Positions 44,762 through 53,592 of a stretch of DNA of 64,000 nucleotides are shown one piece after another. Every line of letters starts with the position of its first letter. The first letter of the stretch is position 1. A program made the position numbers and the translations under genes. The stretch is taken from the NCBI GenBank assembly GCA_944387555.1, contig CALXFH010000003.1, forward strand, positions 58,756 through 122,755, given 5' to 3'. The DNA is from an uncultured Clostridia bacterium (GTDB taxonomy: Bacteria > Bacillota > Clostridia > TANB77 > CAG-508). Under the pieces are notes generated by a model. The model saw only the letters and a program-made list of their open reading frames with translations, searched no databases and was not told the DNA's origin.

Positions 44762-46045
44762 ATGTTAAAAAACAAATTCAAGGTAATTGCCCTACTTATA
44801 GCAATTGTTTTTATCTTAATGGCTCCTATCGTAAGAGCAGAAGATAACGAAGCAGCTGGGCAAACAACAGAAGATCAAGCAGTAATAGACGGAGCTGAAG
44901 AGCAAGCTACTCAAAGTGCTATTAGTCAAGATAACTACAAAGAAGGCGACGTATATTTAACTGGAAATGAAGTAACAATTGATTATATTGTAGACGGAAA
45001 CTTATTTGTTTTCGCAAATACAGTTAATATTACTTCTCAAATTGGTGGAGATGCATTTATTTTTGCAAAAACTGTTAATGTAAGTAATACAGGTTATATA
45101 TTCAGTAATTTATTTACATTAGCAACAAATGTTAATATTAATGGAATGGTATATGATTTATATGCTTCTTCAGACAATGTTAATATTAGTGGTTACGTAT
45201 ATCGTGATATAAGAGTTTCTACAAATAACTTTTCTCTTTCTGGAGTAGTTGGAAGAAATGCTTATTTACAAAAAGTTAATAATATTCAAGTTGCAACTAA
45301 CGAAGGGGAAGAAAATACTGTTACTTCTCAAGGCTCTATAAATGGAGATTTAAATTATAGTGCTAAACAAGAACTTTCAATTCCAGATGGAATTGTTACT
45401 GGTAATATCAACTATACTCCAGTTTCAAATTCATCAGCTTCTATCCAAAGCTATCTACTTGCACTTGGAAGATTTTTAGTAACAGTTATAGTTATTTGGC
45501 TTCTATGTTTATGGCTTGCACCTAAATTCTTAAATCGTACTGATTTAATACTTACTAAAAAGCTACCATCAACTATTGGTTTTGGAATTTTAACACCTAT
45601 TGTTATATTATTCGTAGCAGCAATTTTATTATTATTAGGAATAGCAGGAACAATTGGAGGTCTTGGTATTGTAATACTATTTGTAGCTTGTGCTATTAGT
45701 ACTTCTATATTTATAATTGCTATTAACAATTTAATTTGTAAAAAGTTACATGTTGAAAAAACAATTGGTAAGTTTGGCATTCTAATTATAGCAGCCGCTG
45801 TTTTATGGTTAATTGCTCTAATTCCATATGTTGGAGGAGTTATAAGTATTATCGCAGCAGTACTTGGTCTTGGATTATTAGTTAATGGTATCTTACCATC
45901 TAATAGAAATAAAGATTTTTCAGTAGACAAGAAAGACACATCTAAAGAAAATAAAGCCAAAACTAAATCTGAAACAAAAACTGAAAAACCTAAAAAAGAA
46001 CAAAAAGATAAAAAATCTAAAAAGGAAAATACAAAAAACAAATAG
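44762..46045 (+). CDS. Membrane protein with bactofilin-like beta-helix domain
   Basis: 427 residues. Signal peptide (MLKNKFKVIALLIAIVFILM, cleavage near VRAED), an acidic linker, then many short beta repeats (VDGNLFVFANTVNITSQIGG, DAFIFAKTVNVSN, VYDLYASSDNVNISGYVY) like polymer-forming bactofilins but outside the membrane. About four helices follow (about 235-385), then a Lys/Glu-rich cytoplasmic tail of 45 residues. Structural or envelope-organising role inferred from the fold. It is monocistronic. Confidence 0.8.
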   Translation: MLKNKFKVIALLIAIVFILMAPIVRAEDNEAAGQTTEDQAVIDGAEEQATQSAISQDNYKEGDVYLTGNEVTIDYIVDGNLFVFANTVNITSQIGGDAFIFAKTVNVSNTGYIFSNLFTLATNVNINGMVYDLYASSDNVNISGYVYRDIRVSTNNFSLSGVVGRNAYLQKVNNIQVATNEGEENTVTSQGSINGDLNYSAKQELSIPDGIVTGNINYTPVSNSSASIQSYLLALGRFLVTVIVIWLLCLWLAPKFLNRTDLILTKKLPSTIGFGILTPIVILFVAAILLLLGIAGTIGGLGIVILFVACAISTSIFIIAINNLICKKLHVEKTIGKFGILIIAAAVLWLIALIPYVGGVISIIAAVLGLGLLVNGILPSNRNKDFSVDKKDTSKENKAKTKSETKTEKPKKEQKDKKSKKENTKNK

Positions 46046-46072
46046 GAAAAACAAAAAATTCAATACAAAAAT

Positions 46073-46110
46073 AAATCTCTTAAGCATTCAACTTAAGAGA
46101 TTTGTTTTTT
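46073..46110 (+). terminator. Terminator between the bactofilin-like gene and rpe
   Basis: Perfect 12-bp stem (46073-46084 with 46092-46103), 7-nt loop, then GTTTTTT. Confidence 0.9.
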
Positions 46111-46771
46111 ATTCTTTTCTTAATTCATCAATAATTACTTTATAATCTTTTGCCATTAAAATTGCAGTTCCTGAAACTAATATATTTGCTCCCGCATTTT
46201 TAACATCATCTACAGTTGCTAAGTTTATTCCTCCATCTGCTTCTATATCTATTTCTATATCATTTTCTTTTATATATTTTTTTAATTGTTTTATTTTTTC
46301 TAGTGTTTCTGGTATTAAAGTTTGTCCACCTTTTCCTGGCTCTACAGTCATAACTAAGCACATATGAATGTAAGGTAAAAACTCATATACATCTTCTATT
46401 TTAGTATTTGGTTTTATAGCTAATCCAACTTTACAATTGTTATCTTTTATATATTTTATAATATCTAATACTTCTTGTTTATCCCTACAAGCTTCTAAAT
46501 GAAAAGTTATTATATTAGGCTCTACAGCTAAAAAGTCATCTATAGCTTCTTTTACATCTTCTACCATTAAATGTACATCTAATGGCAAATTAGATATTCT
46601 TTTTATATAAGAGCTATATTCAAACATTTTATCATAAGTGTTTTTAGTAACAAACTTACCATCCATTACGTCTATATGGAAATAATCTGTTTTTGCTGTT
46701 TCCAAAGCAAATATTGTTTTATTTTCTTCTCCTTTTTTTACAGAAAGTATTGAAGTTGATACTTCTACCAT
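46109..46771 (-). CDS. rpe: Ribulose-phosphate 3-epimerase
   Basis: 220 residues, TIM barrel. Interconverts ribulose-5-phosphate and xylulose-5-phosphate in the pentose phosphate pathway. Family motifs: FHIDVMDGKFVTKNT, LPLDVHLMVEDV, VMTVEPGKGGQTLIPETL, IEADGGINLATV and the phosphate-binding ANILVSGTAI. Its start overlaps the rsgA end by 7 nt, as in Bacillus where cpgA-rpe is conserved. Confidence 0.95.
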   Translation of the reverse strand: MVEVSTSILSVKKGEENKTIFALETAKTDYFHIDVMDGKFVTKNTYDKMFEYSSYIKRISNLPLDVHLMVEDVKEAIDDFLAVEPNIITFHLEACRDKQEVLDIIKYIKDNNCKVGLAIKPNTKIEDVYEFLPYIHMCLVMTVEPGKGGQTLIPETLEKIKQLKKYIKENDIEIDIEADGGINLATVDDVKNAGANILVSGTAILMAKDYKVIIDELRKE

Positions 46772-47670
46772 TTTTTTCTTTCCTCCTTCTTTTTCAACTC
46801 TTCATAAATTTTACAAAATCTATCATATCTTTCTTGTTCTATTTTACCTTCTTTTACCGCATTTTTAATTCCGCAATTTTCTTCTTTTAAATGTGAGCAA
46901 CCTACGAACTCACAATCTGGAATATATTTTCTAAATTCTTTAAAATAAGAAGCTAAATCTTTACTTTCTATTTCAGAAATATCAAATGTTGAAAAACCAG
47001 GTGTATCAGCAATAAAAGTATTCTCATCTATTTCATATAATTTAGTAGATGTTGTTGTATTTTTTCCTCTTCTACTTTTTTTACTTATCTCACCTTCCAA
47101 AGTCACATCTTCTCCAAATATTGCATTTATCAATGTTGATTTTCCTACTCCAGAATTTCCTGAAAAAGCATTTGTGTAGCCTTGCATTTCTTTTTTTAGT
47201 TCATTAATTCCTTTTCCCTCTTTTGCTTCTGTTTCTAAAACTTTATATCCAACTTTTTCATAAACTCTTTTTATTTCTTTAAAACTTTTTTCTTTATCTA
47301 AATCTATCTTATTTAAAACAATTAAAGCTTCTATTCCTAAATACTCTGCAAAGGCTAATTGTTTATCAAGCATTAATAAATCTGGTTTTGGATGTTTACT
47401 AGATACCACTAAAACTATTTTACTAATATTTGCAAGCTTAGGTCTTTTTATATAAACTTTTCTATCTAATATCTTATCTATACTTACTCTATCTTTTTCT
47501 TTATCCTCTTTAACAACTTCACATTCCACAAAATCTCCAACAACTGGAGTTATATCCTCTTGCTTAAACTTACCTCTAGCATTTGCTTCATACACCATAT
47601 CGCCTTTAACTTCATCTTTAACCTTCACTCTATATAAATTAGAAATATTTTCAACAATAATACCTTTCAT
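46765..47670 (-). CDS. rsgA: Ribosome small-subunit-dependent GTPase RsgA (CpgA/YloQ)
   Basis: 301 residues from ATG 47670 (SD GGAGG). OB-fold N-terminus, circularly permuted GTPase (order G4 LNKID, G1 GNSGVGKST, G3 DTPGF) and a zinc site (CEFVGCSHLKEENCGIK). Assists maturation of the 30S subunit. It has its own promoter (47737-47765) because the usual link to prkC is broken here by about 520 nt with a small-peptide gene. Confidence 0.95.
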   Translation of the reverse strand: MKGIIVENISNLYRVKVKDEVKGDMVYEANARGKFKQEDITPVVGDFVECEVVKEDKEKDRVSIDKILDRKVYIKRPKLANISKIVLVVSSKHPKPDLLMLDKQLAFAEYLGIEALIVLNKIDLDKEKSFKEIKRVYEKVGYKVLETEAKEGKGINELKKEMQGYTNAFSGNSGVGKSTLINAIFGEDVTLEGEISKKSRRGKNTTTSTKLYEIDENTFIADTPGFSTFDISEIESKDLASYFKEFRKYIPDCEFVGCSHLKEENCGIKNAVKEGKIEQERYDRFCKIYEELKKKEERKKW

Positions 47671-47680
47671 AAATACCTCC

Positions 47681-47732
47681 ATCGGAGACGTTTCCTATGC
47701 GCAAAAAACTTCGCGTTTTGGACACATCTTAT
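47681..47732 (-). repeat. Solo arm of the GGGGACGTTTCC element before rsgA
   Basis: GGAGACGTTTCCTATGCGCAAA then CGCGTTTTGGACACATCTTATC: half of a full element with substitutions; the mirror arm is missing. It lies between the rsgA SD and its -10. Confidence 0.7.
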
Positions 47733-47736
47733 CCTT

Positions 47737-47765
47737 ATTATATATGAAAAAAGTTTAATTAGCAA
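47737..47765 (-). promoter_or_regulatory. Promoter of rsgA-rpe
   Basis: Minus strand TTGCTA (47765-47760), 17-nt spacer, TATAAT (47742-47737). Confidence 0.65.
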
Positions 47766-47842
47766 ATATTTATTTTATTTTTATTTAAAACTAAACTAAT
47801 AGATTGTAAAAACTTATATAATTTCAAATCCAAAGTAGTAAT

Positions 47843-47872
47843 TTGCAATTTATAATCTGTATATGTTATACT
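47843..47872 (+). promoter_or_regulatory. Promoter of the 25-residue peptide gene
   Basis: TTGCAA (47843-47848), 18-nt spacer ending TGT, TATACT (47867-47872): extended -10. Predicted leader about 33 nt. Confidence 0.65.
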
Positions 47873-47892
47873 TATTCTGTTCATTTCAATTA

Positions 47893-47907
47893 TCTCCGGA
47901 AAGGAGA
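47893..47907 (+). promoter_or_regulatory. Hairpin that covers the Shine-Dalgarno of the small peptide gene
   Basis: TCTCC-GGAAA-GGAGA: the SD AAAGGAGA of the 25-residue gene forms loop and 3' arm of a 5-bp hairpin, 4 nt before the ATG at 47912. Such sequestering is known for bsrG/bsrE-type toxins. Confidence 0.55.
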
Positions 47908-47911
47908 AAAT

Positions 47912-47989
47912 ATGGGCAATAATGATTTAATTGTTTTCTTAGTAATGTTAGTAATAGTGCTAGCATATGGAAACAAAGACCAAGACTAA
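47912..47989 (+). CDS. 25-residue hydrophobic peptide, candidate type I toxin
   Basis: ATG at 47912 after a strong SD AAAGGAG. The peptide begins MGNNDLIVFLVMLVIVLAYG and ends NKDQD: one membrane helix with a short charged end. It has its own extended -10 promoter, SD-covering hairpin and a perfect terminator, so it is a complete small gene of about 165 nt. A consensus promoter on the other strand (48160-48188) points into its 3' end, as in bsrG/SR4 or txpA/RatA pairs. I do not recognise the peptide itself. It could also be a sporulation or signalling microprotein. Confidence 0.65.
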   Translation: MGNNDLIVFLVMLVIVLAYGNKDQD

Positions 47990-48010
47990 GTACTTATAAG
48001 TACATAGTTA

Positions 48011-48043
48011 AAGACTAGGAACCACCATTCCTAGTCTTTTTTT
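48011..48043 (+). terminator. Terminator of the 25-residue peptide gene
   Basis: Perfect 11-bp stem (48011-48021 with 48028-48038), 6-nt loop, then seven T in a row. Confidence 0.92.
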
Positions 48044-48188
48044 GTTGTTCATTTTCATTCAATATGAGCTAATGATTTATATTAATACCGACCAAAGTAT
48101 TAACAAATGAATATTGAAAATAAGATACAAAGTATTAATTTTCTATTCATTACACATAAATATTACCACAAATATTTATTTCTGTCAA
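48044..48188 (-). ncRNA. Candidate antisense RNA converging on the small peptide gene
   Basis: A consensus promoter TTGACA-17-TAATAT (48188-48160, minus strand) lies directly after the prkC stop. RNA from it (start about 48153) would run toward and into the 3' end of the peptide mRNA; its end is not clear because the hairpin at 48011-48038 has no T-run on this strand. The stretch has the direct repeat TTAATACTTTG twice and an inverted repeat TTAATAC/GTATTAA (about 48080-48101). A 16-codon frame (MNRKLILC...) inside lacks an SD. Confidence 0.5.
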
Positions 48189-48191
48189 ATA

Positions 48192-50204
48192 TTAAAATGT
48201 TATAGAGTCTTGTGAACCCAATGTAACAGTTCTACTAGAACTATAAATTTCTCTGCCACCATTATTTGGATCTGTTATAGATACTTTTATTTCTAATGAC
48301 TGTCCTTCTTTTCCAGAAAGTTTTACTTGACAATTTTGAGTTGTACTACTTACTGTTCTTGTTTCATTATTTACTTTTACATTTACGTTTTTATTTGTTG
48401 TACTTCCTTCTGTTCCTTCTTCTCCACTCTGTTCTTCAAAATAACTTTTTACTAGATTTTCAACACTTACGTTTACTGTTATTTCTTTATCTGCTGCTAC
48501 CTTATTTACTGTTAATGTCACTGTAGTTCCTTCATCTACAACTTTGTTAGCTGCAACACTTTGTGCTGTAACTTTTCCATTATCAGATGTTGCTTCTTGA
48601 TATGTTACATTAACTTTCAATCCTAAATTCTCTAAGTTAGCTTTAGCTGTGGCCTCATCTTGACCAATTACACTAATTACTGTTACTTGTTTAATTCCTG
48701 TTCCTGTGCTTACATGTATTTTAACAGTATCTCCTGCAAAAGCTTCTGTATCAGGATCTGTCTCTTGGCTAATTACATATCCTTCTTCTACTGTTTTACT
48801 TGTTTCTTCTACTACTTCTGCTTGTAGATTTGCATCTTCAAGCATCTTAATTGCTTCATCTTTCTCTTTTCCTTTTACATTTGGTACAGTTGTTTTTTCT
48901 TGTCCTTTACTAATTTTAACTTGTATTTTACTTCCTTCTTTTACCTTTCTGTTTCCTGGTGTAGTAGTAAAATCTCCAAGGTCTGACTCTGCTTTTTGTG
49001 ATATTACATAGCCTTCTGGAACATCTTTATTATATTCCTCACTTGCAACTTCAAATACCAGTTTTGCATTTTCAACTTCTTGCTGTGCTTCATCTTTAGA
49101 TAATCCAACTACATTTGGCATATCTACTTCTGCTGGATTAGTTAAATTCAAAGCAAGTATTGTTCCTCCCAAGCTTAATGCAAATAATAATACTAGTCCT
49201 ATAAATATGCTTAATTTTTTATGTTTCTTAATGAATGCTTTAAATTTTCCGTCTTTCTTTCCATTTTTATTTTTATCTTCATCTATTCCTCTTGAATTAT
49301 TATACATTTCAGCAGTATTAATTACTTGAGTCTTTGCAGTTGGGTCATATTCTGAATCATCTACAAAATCTCCATTTGGATTCTTTAATGCTCTATTCAA
49401 ATCAGTTAACATCTCTGTTGCTGATTGATATCTTAAGTTTGGATCTTTTTGCAGTGCCTTCATAATAATTTTATTTACAGCTTTTGGTACATTTGGATTT
49501 ACTTCTATTGGCTCTTTTGGTTTTTCTTGCATATGTTTTAATGCTACAGATACTGGTGTATCAGCATCAAAAGGAAGCCTGCCTGTTACCATTTCATATA
49601 AAACAACACCTAAAGAATATAAATCAGATTTTGCATCTGTATATCCCCCTCTTGCATGTTCTGGTGAAAAATAATGTACTGATCCCATAGTTGTTCCAAA
49701 TGCTGTAATTGTTGAATTAGAAACTGCCTTTGCTATACCAAAGTCTGTTACTTTTGCAATTCCATCCTCCGTTATTATTATATTATGTGGTTTTATATCT
49801 CTATGGATAATATTATTTCTATGTGCTGTCTCTAATGCTGAAGCTATTTGTATAGCTACATTTACTGACCATTTCCAAGGAAGTGGCCCCTTTTCTTCTA
49901 ATATTATTTCCTTTAATGTTTTTCCTTGTATTAATTCCATTACAATATAATGTAAATTATCTTCCACACCTACATCATAAATAGATACTATATTTGGGTG
50001 TGTAAGTCTTGCTGCTGATTGCGCTTCTACATCAAATCTTTTTATAAATTCCTCATCTGTTGTAAATTCATCTCTTAGAATTTTAACTGCAACATTTCTC
50101 TTTAATACCTTATCCATTGCTTTATATACAGTAGCCATTCCACCATTTCCAATTTTCTCGATAATCTCATATCGATTACCTAATAGCTTACCTTCTAAAT
50201 TCAT
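48192..50204 (-). CDS. prkC: Ser/Thr protein kinase with PASTA repeats
   Basis: 670 residues. Hanks-type kinase domain (GNGGMATVYKA loop, Lys41, HRDIKPHNI, DFGIA, SPEHARGG), a juxtamembrane part, one transmembrane helix (about 335-357), three PASTA repeats (VDMPNVVGLSKDEAQ, TTVPNVKGKEKDEAI, VTVISVIGQDEATAK) and a C-terminal Ser/Thr/Asn-rich domain. Senses muropeptides in relatives and controls growth and germination. It lies 38 nt downstream of its phosphatase prpC. Confidence 0.95.
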   Translation of the reverse strand: MNLEGKLLGNRYEIIEKIGNGGMATVYKAMDKVLKRNVAVKILRDEFTTDEEFIKRFDVEAQSAARLTHPNIVSIYDVGVEDNLHYIVMELIQGKTLKEIILEEKGPLPWKWSVNVAIQIASALETAHRNNIIHRDIKPHNIIITEDGIAKVTDFGIAKAVSNSTITAFGTTMGSVHYFSPEHARGGYTDAKSDLYSLGVVLYEMVTGRLPFDADTPVSVALKHMQEKPKEPIEVNPNVPKAVNKIIMKALQKDPNLRYQSATEMLTDLNRALKNPNGDFVDDSEYDPTAKTQVINTAEMYNNSRGIDEDKNKNGKKDGKFKAFIKKHKKLSIFIGLVLLFALSLGGTILALNLTNPAEVDMPNVVGLSKDEAQQEVENAKLVFEVASEEYNKDVPEGYVISQKAESDLGDFTTTPGNRKVKEGSKIQVKISKGQEKTTVPNVKGKEKDEAIKMLEDANLQAEVVEETSKTVEEGYVISQETDPDTEAFAGDTVKIHVSTGTGIKQVTVISVIGQDEATAKANLENLGLKVNVTYQEATSDNGKVTAQSVAANKVVDEGTTVTLTVNKVAADKEITVNVSVENLVKSYFEEQSGEEGTEGSTTNKNVNVKVNNETRTVSSTTQNCQVKLSGKEGQSLEIKVSITDPNNGGREIYSSSRTVTLGSQDSITF

Positions 50205-50242
50205 ATTTATCTCTCCTTAAATAATGTTCAATTTGTAGAACG

Positions 50243-50977
50243 TCATATATTTTTTATTACAATCACAGTTATATTATCATATCCACCATTTTCATTTGCT
50301 AGCTTTACTAGTTCTTTTGGCGCTTGTTCTATATTCTTTTTTGCTTCTCTAAACATATCATCTTGTGAAACCATATTAGTTAATCCATCTGAATTCATAA
50401 TTAATATATCATCTTTTAAAAATCCTTTTACCATAACATCTGGTTCTACAAAAGCATTACAACCTAGTGCCTTCATTAACATATTCTTTTGTGGATGATG
50501 CACAGCCTCTTCCTTAGTAATAGTTCCATCTTTTACTAATTTTTGAACATAGCTGTGGTCTTGAGTTAACTTTCTCATAAATTCTTTTCTTATACGATAT
50601 ACTCTACTATCTCCAACATGTCCAATAAACACTCTATTATTATATATTAAGCAAACATCTAAAGTAGTACCCATTCCTTCTAATTCTTTGTTTTCTCTTG
50701 ATTTTTCATATACTATCATATTTGCATATTCCACACTACTACCTACTAATTGGATTATGCTATCTTTATCTTTTTCTATTTGTTTAAAATTATTTTCTAT
50801 ATAATTTTTAGCAGACTGTATTGCAAGTTTACTTGCAATTTCTCCACCTTTGTAGCCTCCCATTCCGTCAGCTAACATATACAATTGTACTTCATCTAGC
50901 GAATCAGATATATAAAAAGAGTCTTCATTTATTTCTCTTACTTTTCCTACATCAGATTTTGCGTAAGCCTTTATCAT
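50243..50977 (-). CDS. prpC: PP2C-type protein phosphatase
   Basis: 244 residues from ATG 50977 (SD GAGGTG); the 6-codon upstream extension contains the SD. Metal-binding motifs NEDSFYI, LADGMGGYKGGE, GDSRVYR and GYDNITVIV are intact. It dephosphorylates substrates of PrkC. First gene of the unit, with promoter TTGCAA-17-TATAAA at 51019-51047. Confidence 0.95.
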   Translation of the reverse strand: MIKAYAKSDVGKVREINEDSFYISDSLDEVQLYMLADGMGGYKGGEIASKLAIQSAKNYIENNFKQIEKDKDSIIQLVGSSVEYANMIVYEKSRENKELEGMGTTLDVCLIYNNRVFIGHVGDSRVYRIRKEFMRKLTQDHSYVQKLVKDGTITKEEAVHHPQKNMLMKALGCNAFVEPDVMVKGFLKDDILIMNSDGLTNMVSQDDMFREAKKNIEQAPKELVKLANENGGYDNITVIVIKNI

Positions 50978-51018
50978 GAATTCACCTCTTCTCAAAGTTA
51001 CATTTTTATTTACTATAC

Positions 51019-51047
51019 TTTATATCACAAGTTTTTATTTTTTGCAA
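51019..51047 (-). promoter_or_regulatory. Promoter of prpC-prkC
   Basis: Minus strand TTGCAA (51047-51042), 17-nt spacer, TATAAA (51024-51019). Confidence 0.5.
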
Positions 51048-51141
51048 TTATTTTAAGTATATTCATAAAAATTAATAATTATCCTTGCTATTTTTTATGT
51101 TTTTTGATTCCATCATAAAAAATAACATTACAGCATTTTAA

Positions 51142-51170
51142 TTGACTAATCGCCTCTTTCCTAGTATAAT
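51142..51170 (+). promoter_or_regulatory. Promoter of mutS2
   Basis: TTGACT (51142-51147), 17-nt spacer, TATAAT (51165-51170), 24 nt before the ATG. Confidence 0.8.
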
Positions 51171-51193
51171 TAATATGTTAGGAGATTTTAAAA

Positions 51194-53557
51194 ATGGATA
51201 TAAATTTAAAGAAATTAGAATTTGATAAAATAATAAATATATTAGTAGGATTTTGTGTAACATCAAAAGGAAAAGAACTCGCAAGTAATTTACTTCCAAG
51301 TAATAACAATAACGAAGTTCAAAAAGCCTTAGATGAAACAAAAGAAGCTGTTAGTCTAATGTATAGAAATTCTTATCCTAGTTTTTATGAATTTGAAGAT
51401 ATTAATTTAAGTATAAAAAACTTAAAAAGTGGTATTTCACTTTCTATACCTGCTATCTTAAACTTAAACAAAATATTTAAAATGTCTTTTGAATTAAAAA
51501 ATTATTTTGATAAAGAATTTATAGAAAAAACTAACTATCCTATTTTATCTAATCTTTTTGACTTATTATACACAAATAAAGGTATAATTGATGAAATAAA
51601 TAATTGTATATCAGATGAAGGACAGTTGCAAGATAATGCTTCTAGTAATTTAAAAACTATTAGAAAAAGACAAAAAAACTTAGAACAAGAAATTCGTAAT
51701 AAATTAAATGATATGATACATGGAAAATTCTCTAAATACCTTCAAGATAGTATTATAACAATTAGAAATGATAGATTTGTTATACCTGTTAAGGAAGAAT
51801 ATCGTACACAAGTAAAAGGTTTTGTTCATGATATTTCTAATGCTGGTTCTACCTTATTTATTGAACCTATTTCTATTTTTGAGATGAACAATAATATAAG
51901 TAAATTGAAATTAGAAGAAGAATTAGAAATAGAAAAAATATTACAAAAATTATCATTTTTATTTGAGCCTTATTTAGAAGAACTACAACAAGATGTGGAT
52001 TTAATTGGAAAACTTGACTTTATTTTTGCTAAAGCAAAATATTCTAAAAAAATTAATGGAGTGACACCTATAATAAATAATAATAAAGAAATAAGTTTAA
52101 AAAATGCACGTCATCCTTTAATTGATGAAAACAAAGTTGTTCCAATTTCTTTAAGCCTTGGTAAAGATTTTTCTACACTTTTAATTACAGGTCCTAATAC
52201 TGGTGGAAAAACTGTTAGTCTTAAAACTGTAGGATTACTTACTTGTATGGCTTGTTCTGGATTAAATATTCCAGCAGATGAAAACTCTAGCATATATGTA
52301 TTTGATAAAGTTTTTGCAGATATTGGAGATGACCAAAGTATATCAGACTCACTTAGTACTTTTTCATCACATATGTTAAACATAGTATCAATAATAAAAA
52401 GTGCAAGTAAAAACTCTCTTGTTTTAGTAGATGAATTAGGCTCAGGAACAGACCCTATTGAAGGTGCTAATCTTGCAATTAGTATTTTAGAGCACTTACA
52501 TAATCTAGGAGCACTCACAATTGCAACCACACATTATCAAGAATTAAAACAATATGCTCTATCAAATGATGGTTTTGAAAACGCCTCTGTTGAATTTAAT
52601 GTAGATACATTAGAGCCAACATACCGCTTACTTGTTGGTATTCCTGGTAAAAGTAATGCTTTTGCAATTAGTAAAAACTTAGGACTTCCTACTTCTATTA
52701 TAGATAAAGCAAAATCTATGATGTCAAAAGAACAAGTAGACTTTGAAGAATTACTAAAAAACATTTATGACCAAAAATCTGAAATTGAAAAAGAAAAAGA
52801 AGAAATTGATAAAAAATTAGAAAATGTTTCTAACTTAGAAAAATCTCTTGTTGTTGATAATGAAAAATTACAAAAACAAGAACAAGATATTATAAATAAA
52901 GCAAAAGTTGAAGCAAGAAATATTTTATTAGATGCAAAAGAAGAAGCAAATGACATAATAAAAGAATTAAATAATATTTCAAGTACAAAATCTGCTGAAA
53001 ACCTTAGAAATAAACTAAATAAAAAGATAAATGAAATTCATACTTTAGAAAATAAAGAAATAAATTCAAATGCTCATACTTCTAACTCATTAGATATAAA
53101 TGATATAAAACCAAATATGACTGTATTTGTTAGAAAATTTAATAAAAACGGAATTATACTTTCAAGACCTTCCAAATCAAATGAAGTACAAATACAAATT
53201 GGTATGATTAAAACAAATGTATCAATTAATGAATTAGAAAAAGCACATAATGATAATTCTAATAAAGAAAAACAATTAACTTCTACATATTCTAATTTAT
53301 CTAAAGTAAAAAATGTAAAATCAGAAATTAATGTTATTGGACTTAATGTAGAAGAAGCAATATTTGTAGTAGATAAATTCTTAGATGACGCTTCACTTAG
53401 CAAATTAAATACTGTTAGAATAGTTCATGGTAAAGGAACAGGAAAACTAATGAAAGGAATTCACAAATTCTTAAAAACTAATCCACATGTAAAATCATAT
53501 AGAATGGGAACATATGGAGAAGGAGAAATGGGAGTTACTGTTGTAGAACTAAAATAA
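51194..53557 (+). CDS. mutS2: Endonuclease/ATPase MutS2 (RqcU type)
   Basis: 787 residues. MutS-like core with Walker A GPNTGGKT (333-340), Walker B LVLVDELGSGTDP, a coiled-coil arm (about 510-610) and a C-terminal Smr domain with IVHGKGTGKLMKGIHKFL and GEGEMGVTVVEL. In Bacillus MutS2 acts on collided ribosomes and/or recombination. It has its own promoter and terminator, so it stands alone. Confidence 0.95.
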   Translation: MDINLKKLEFDKIINILVGFCVTSKGKELASNLLPSNNNNEVQKALDETKEAVSLMYRNSYPSFYEFEDINLSIKNLKSGISLSIPAILNLNKIFKMSFELKNYFDKEFIEKTNYPILSNLFDLLYTNKGIIDEINNCISDEGQLQDNASSNLKTIRKRQKNLEQEIRNKLNDMIHGKFSKYLQDSIITIRNDRFVIPVKEEYRTQVKGFVHDISNAGSTLFIEPISIFEMNNNISKLKLEEELEIEKILQKLSFLFEPYLEELQQDVDLIGKLDFIFAKAKYSKKINGVTPIINNNKEISLKNARHPLIDENKVVPISLSLGKDFSTLLITGPNTGGKTVSLKTVGLLTCMACSGLNIPADENSSIYVFDKVFADIGDDQSISDSLSTFSSHMLNIVSIIKSASKNSLVLVDELGSGTDPIEGANLAISILEHLHNLGALTIATTHYQELKQYALSNDGFENASVEFNVDTLEPTYRLLVGIPGKSNAFAISKNLGLPTSIIDKAKSMMSKEQVDFEELLKNIYDQKSEIEKEKEEIDKKLENVSNLEKSLVVDNEKLQKQEQDIINKAKVEARNILLDAKEEANDIIKELNNISSTKSAENLRNKLNKKINEIHTLENKEINSNAHTSNSLDINDIKPNMTVFVRKFNKNGIILSRPSKSNEVQIQIGMIKTNVSINELEKAHNDNSNKEKQLTSTYSNLSKVKNVKSEINVIGLNVEEAIFVVDKFLDDASLSKLNTVRIVHGKGTGKLMKGIHKFLKTNPHVKSYRMGTYGEGEMGVTVVELK

Positions 53558-53592
53558 GACAAATGAGAATAAAACTCATTTGTCTTATTTTT
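53556..53592. terminator. Terminator between mutS2 and the S4-domain gene
   Basis: 12-bp stem (53556-53567 with 53575-53586), 7-nt loop, then TATTTTTT; both convergent genes end in it. Confidence 0.9.

Noticed and set aside
45451..46041. 196-codon open frame antisense to the bactofilin-like gene
   Set aside because: No SD, composition of a mirror frame, and it lies opposite a gene with signal peptide and domain structure.
48101..48152. 16-codon hydrophobic frame (MNRKLILC...) within the candidate antisense RNA
   Set aside because: No Shine-Dalgarno; more likely chance in AT-rich sequence.
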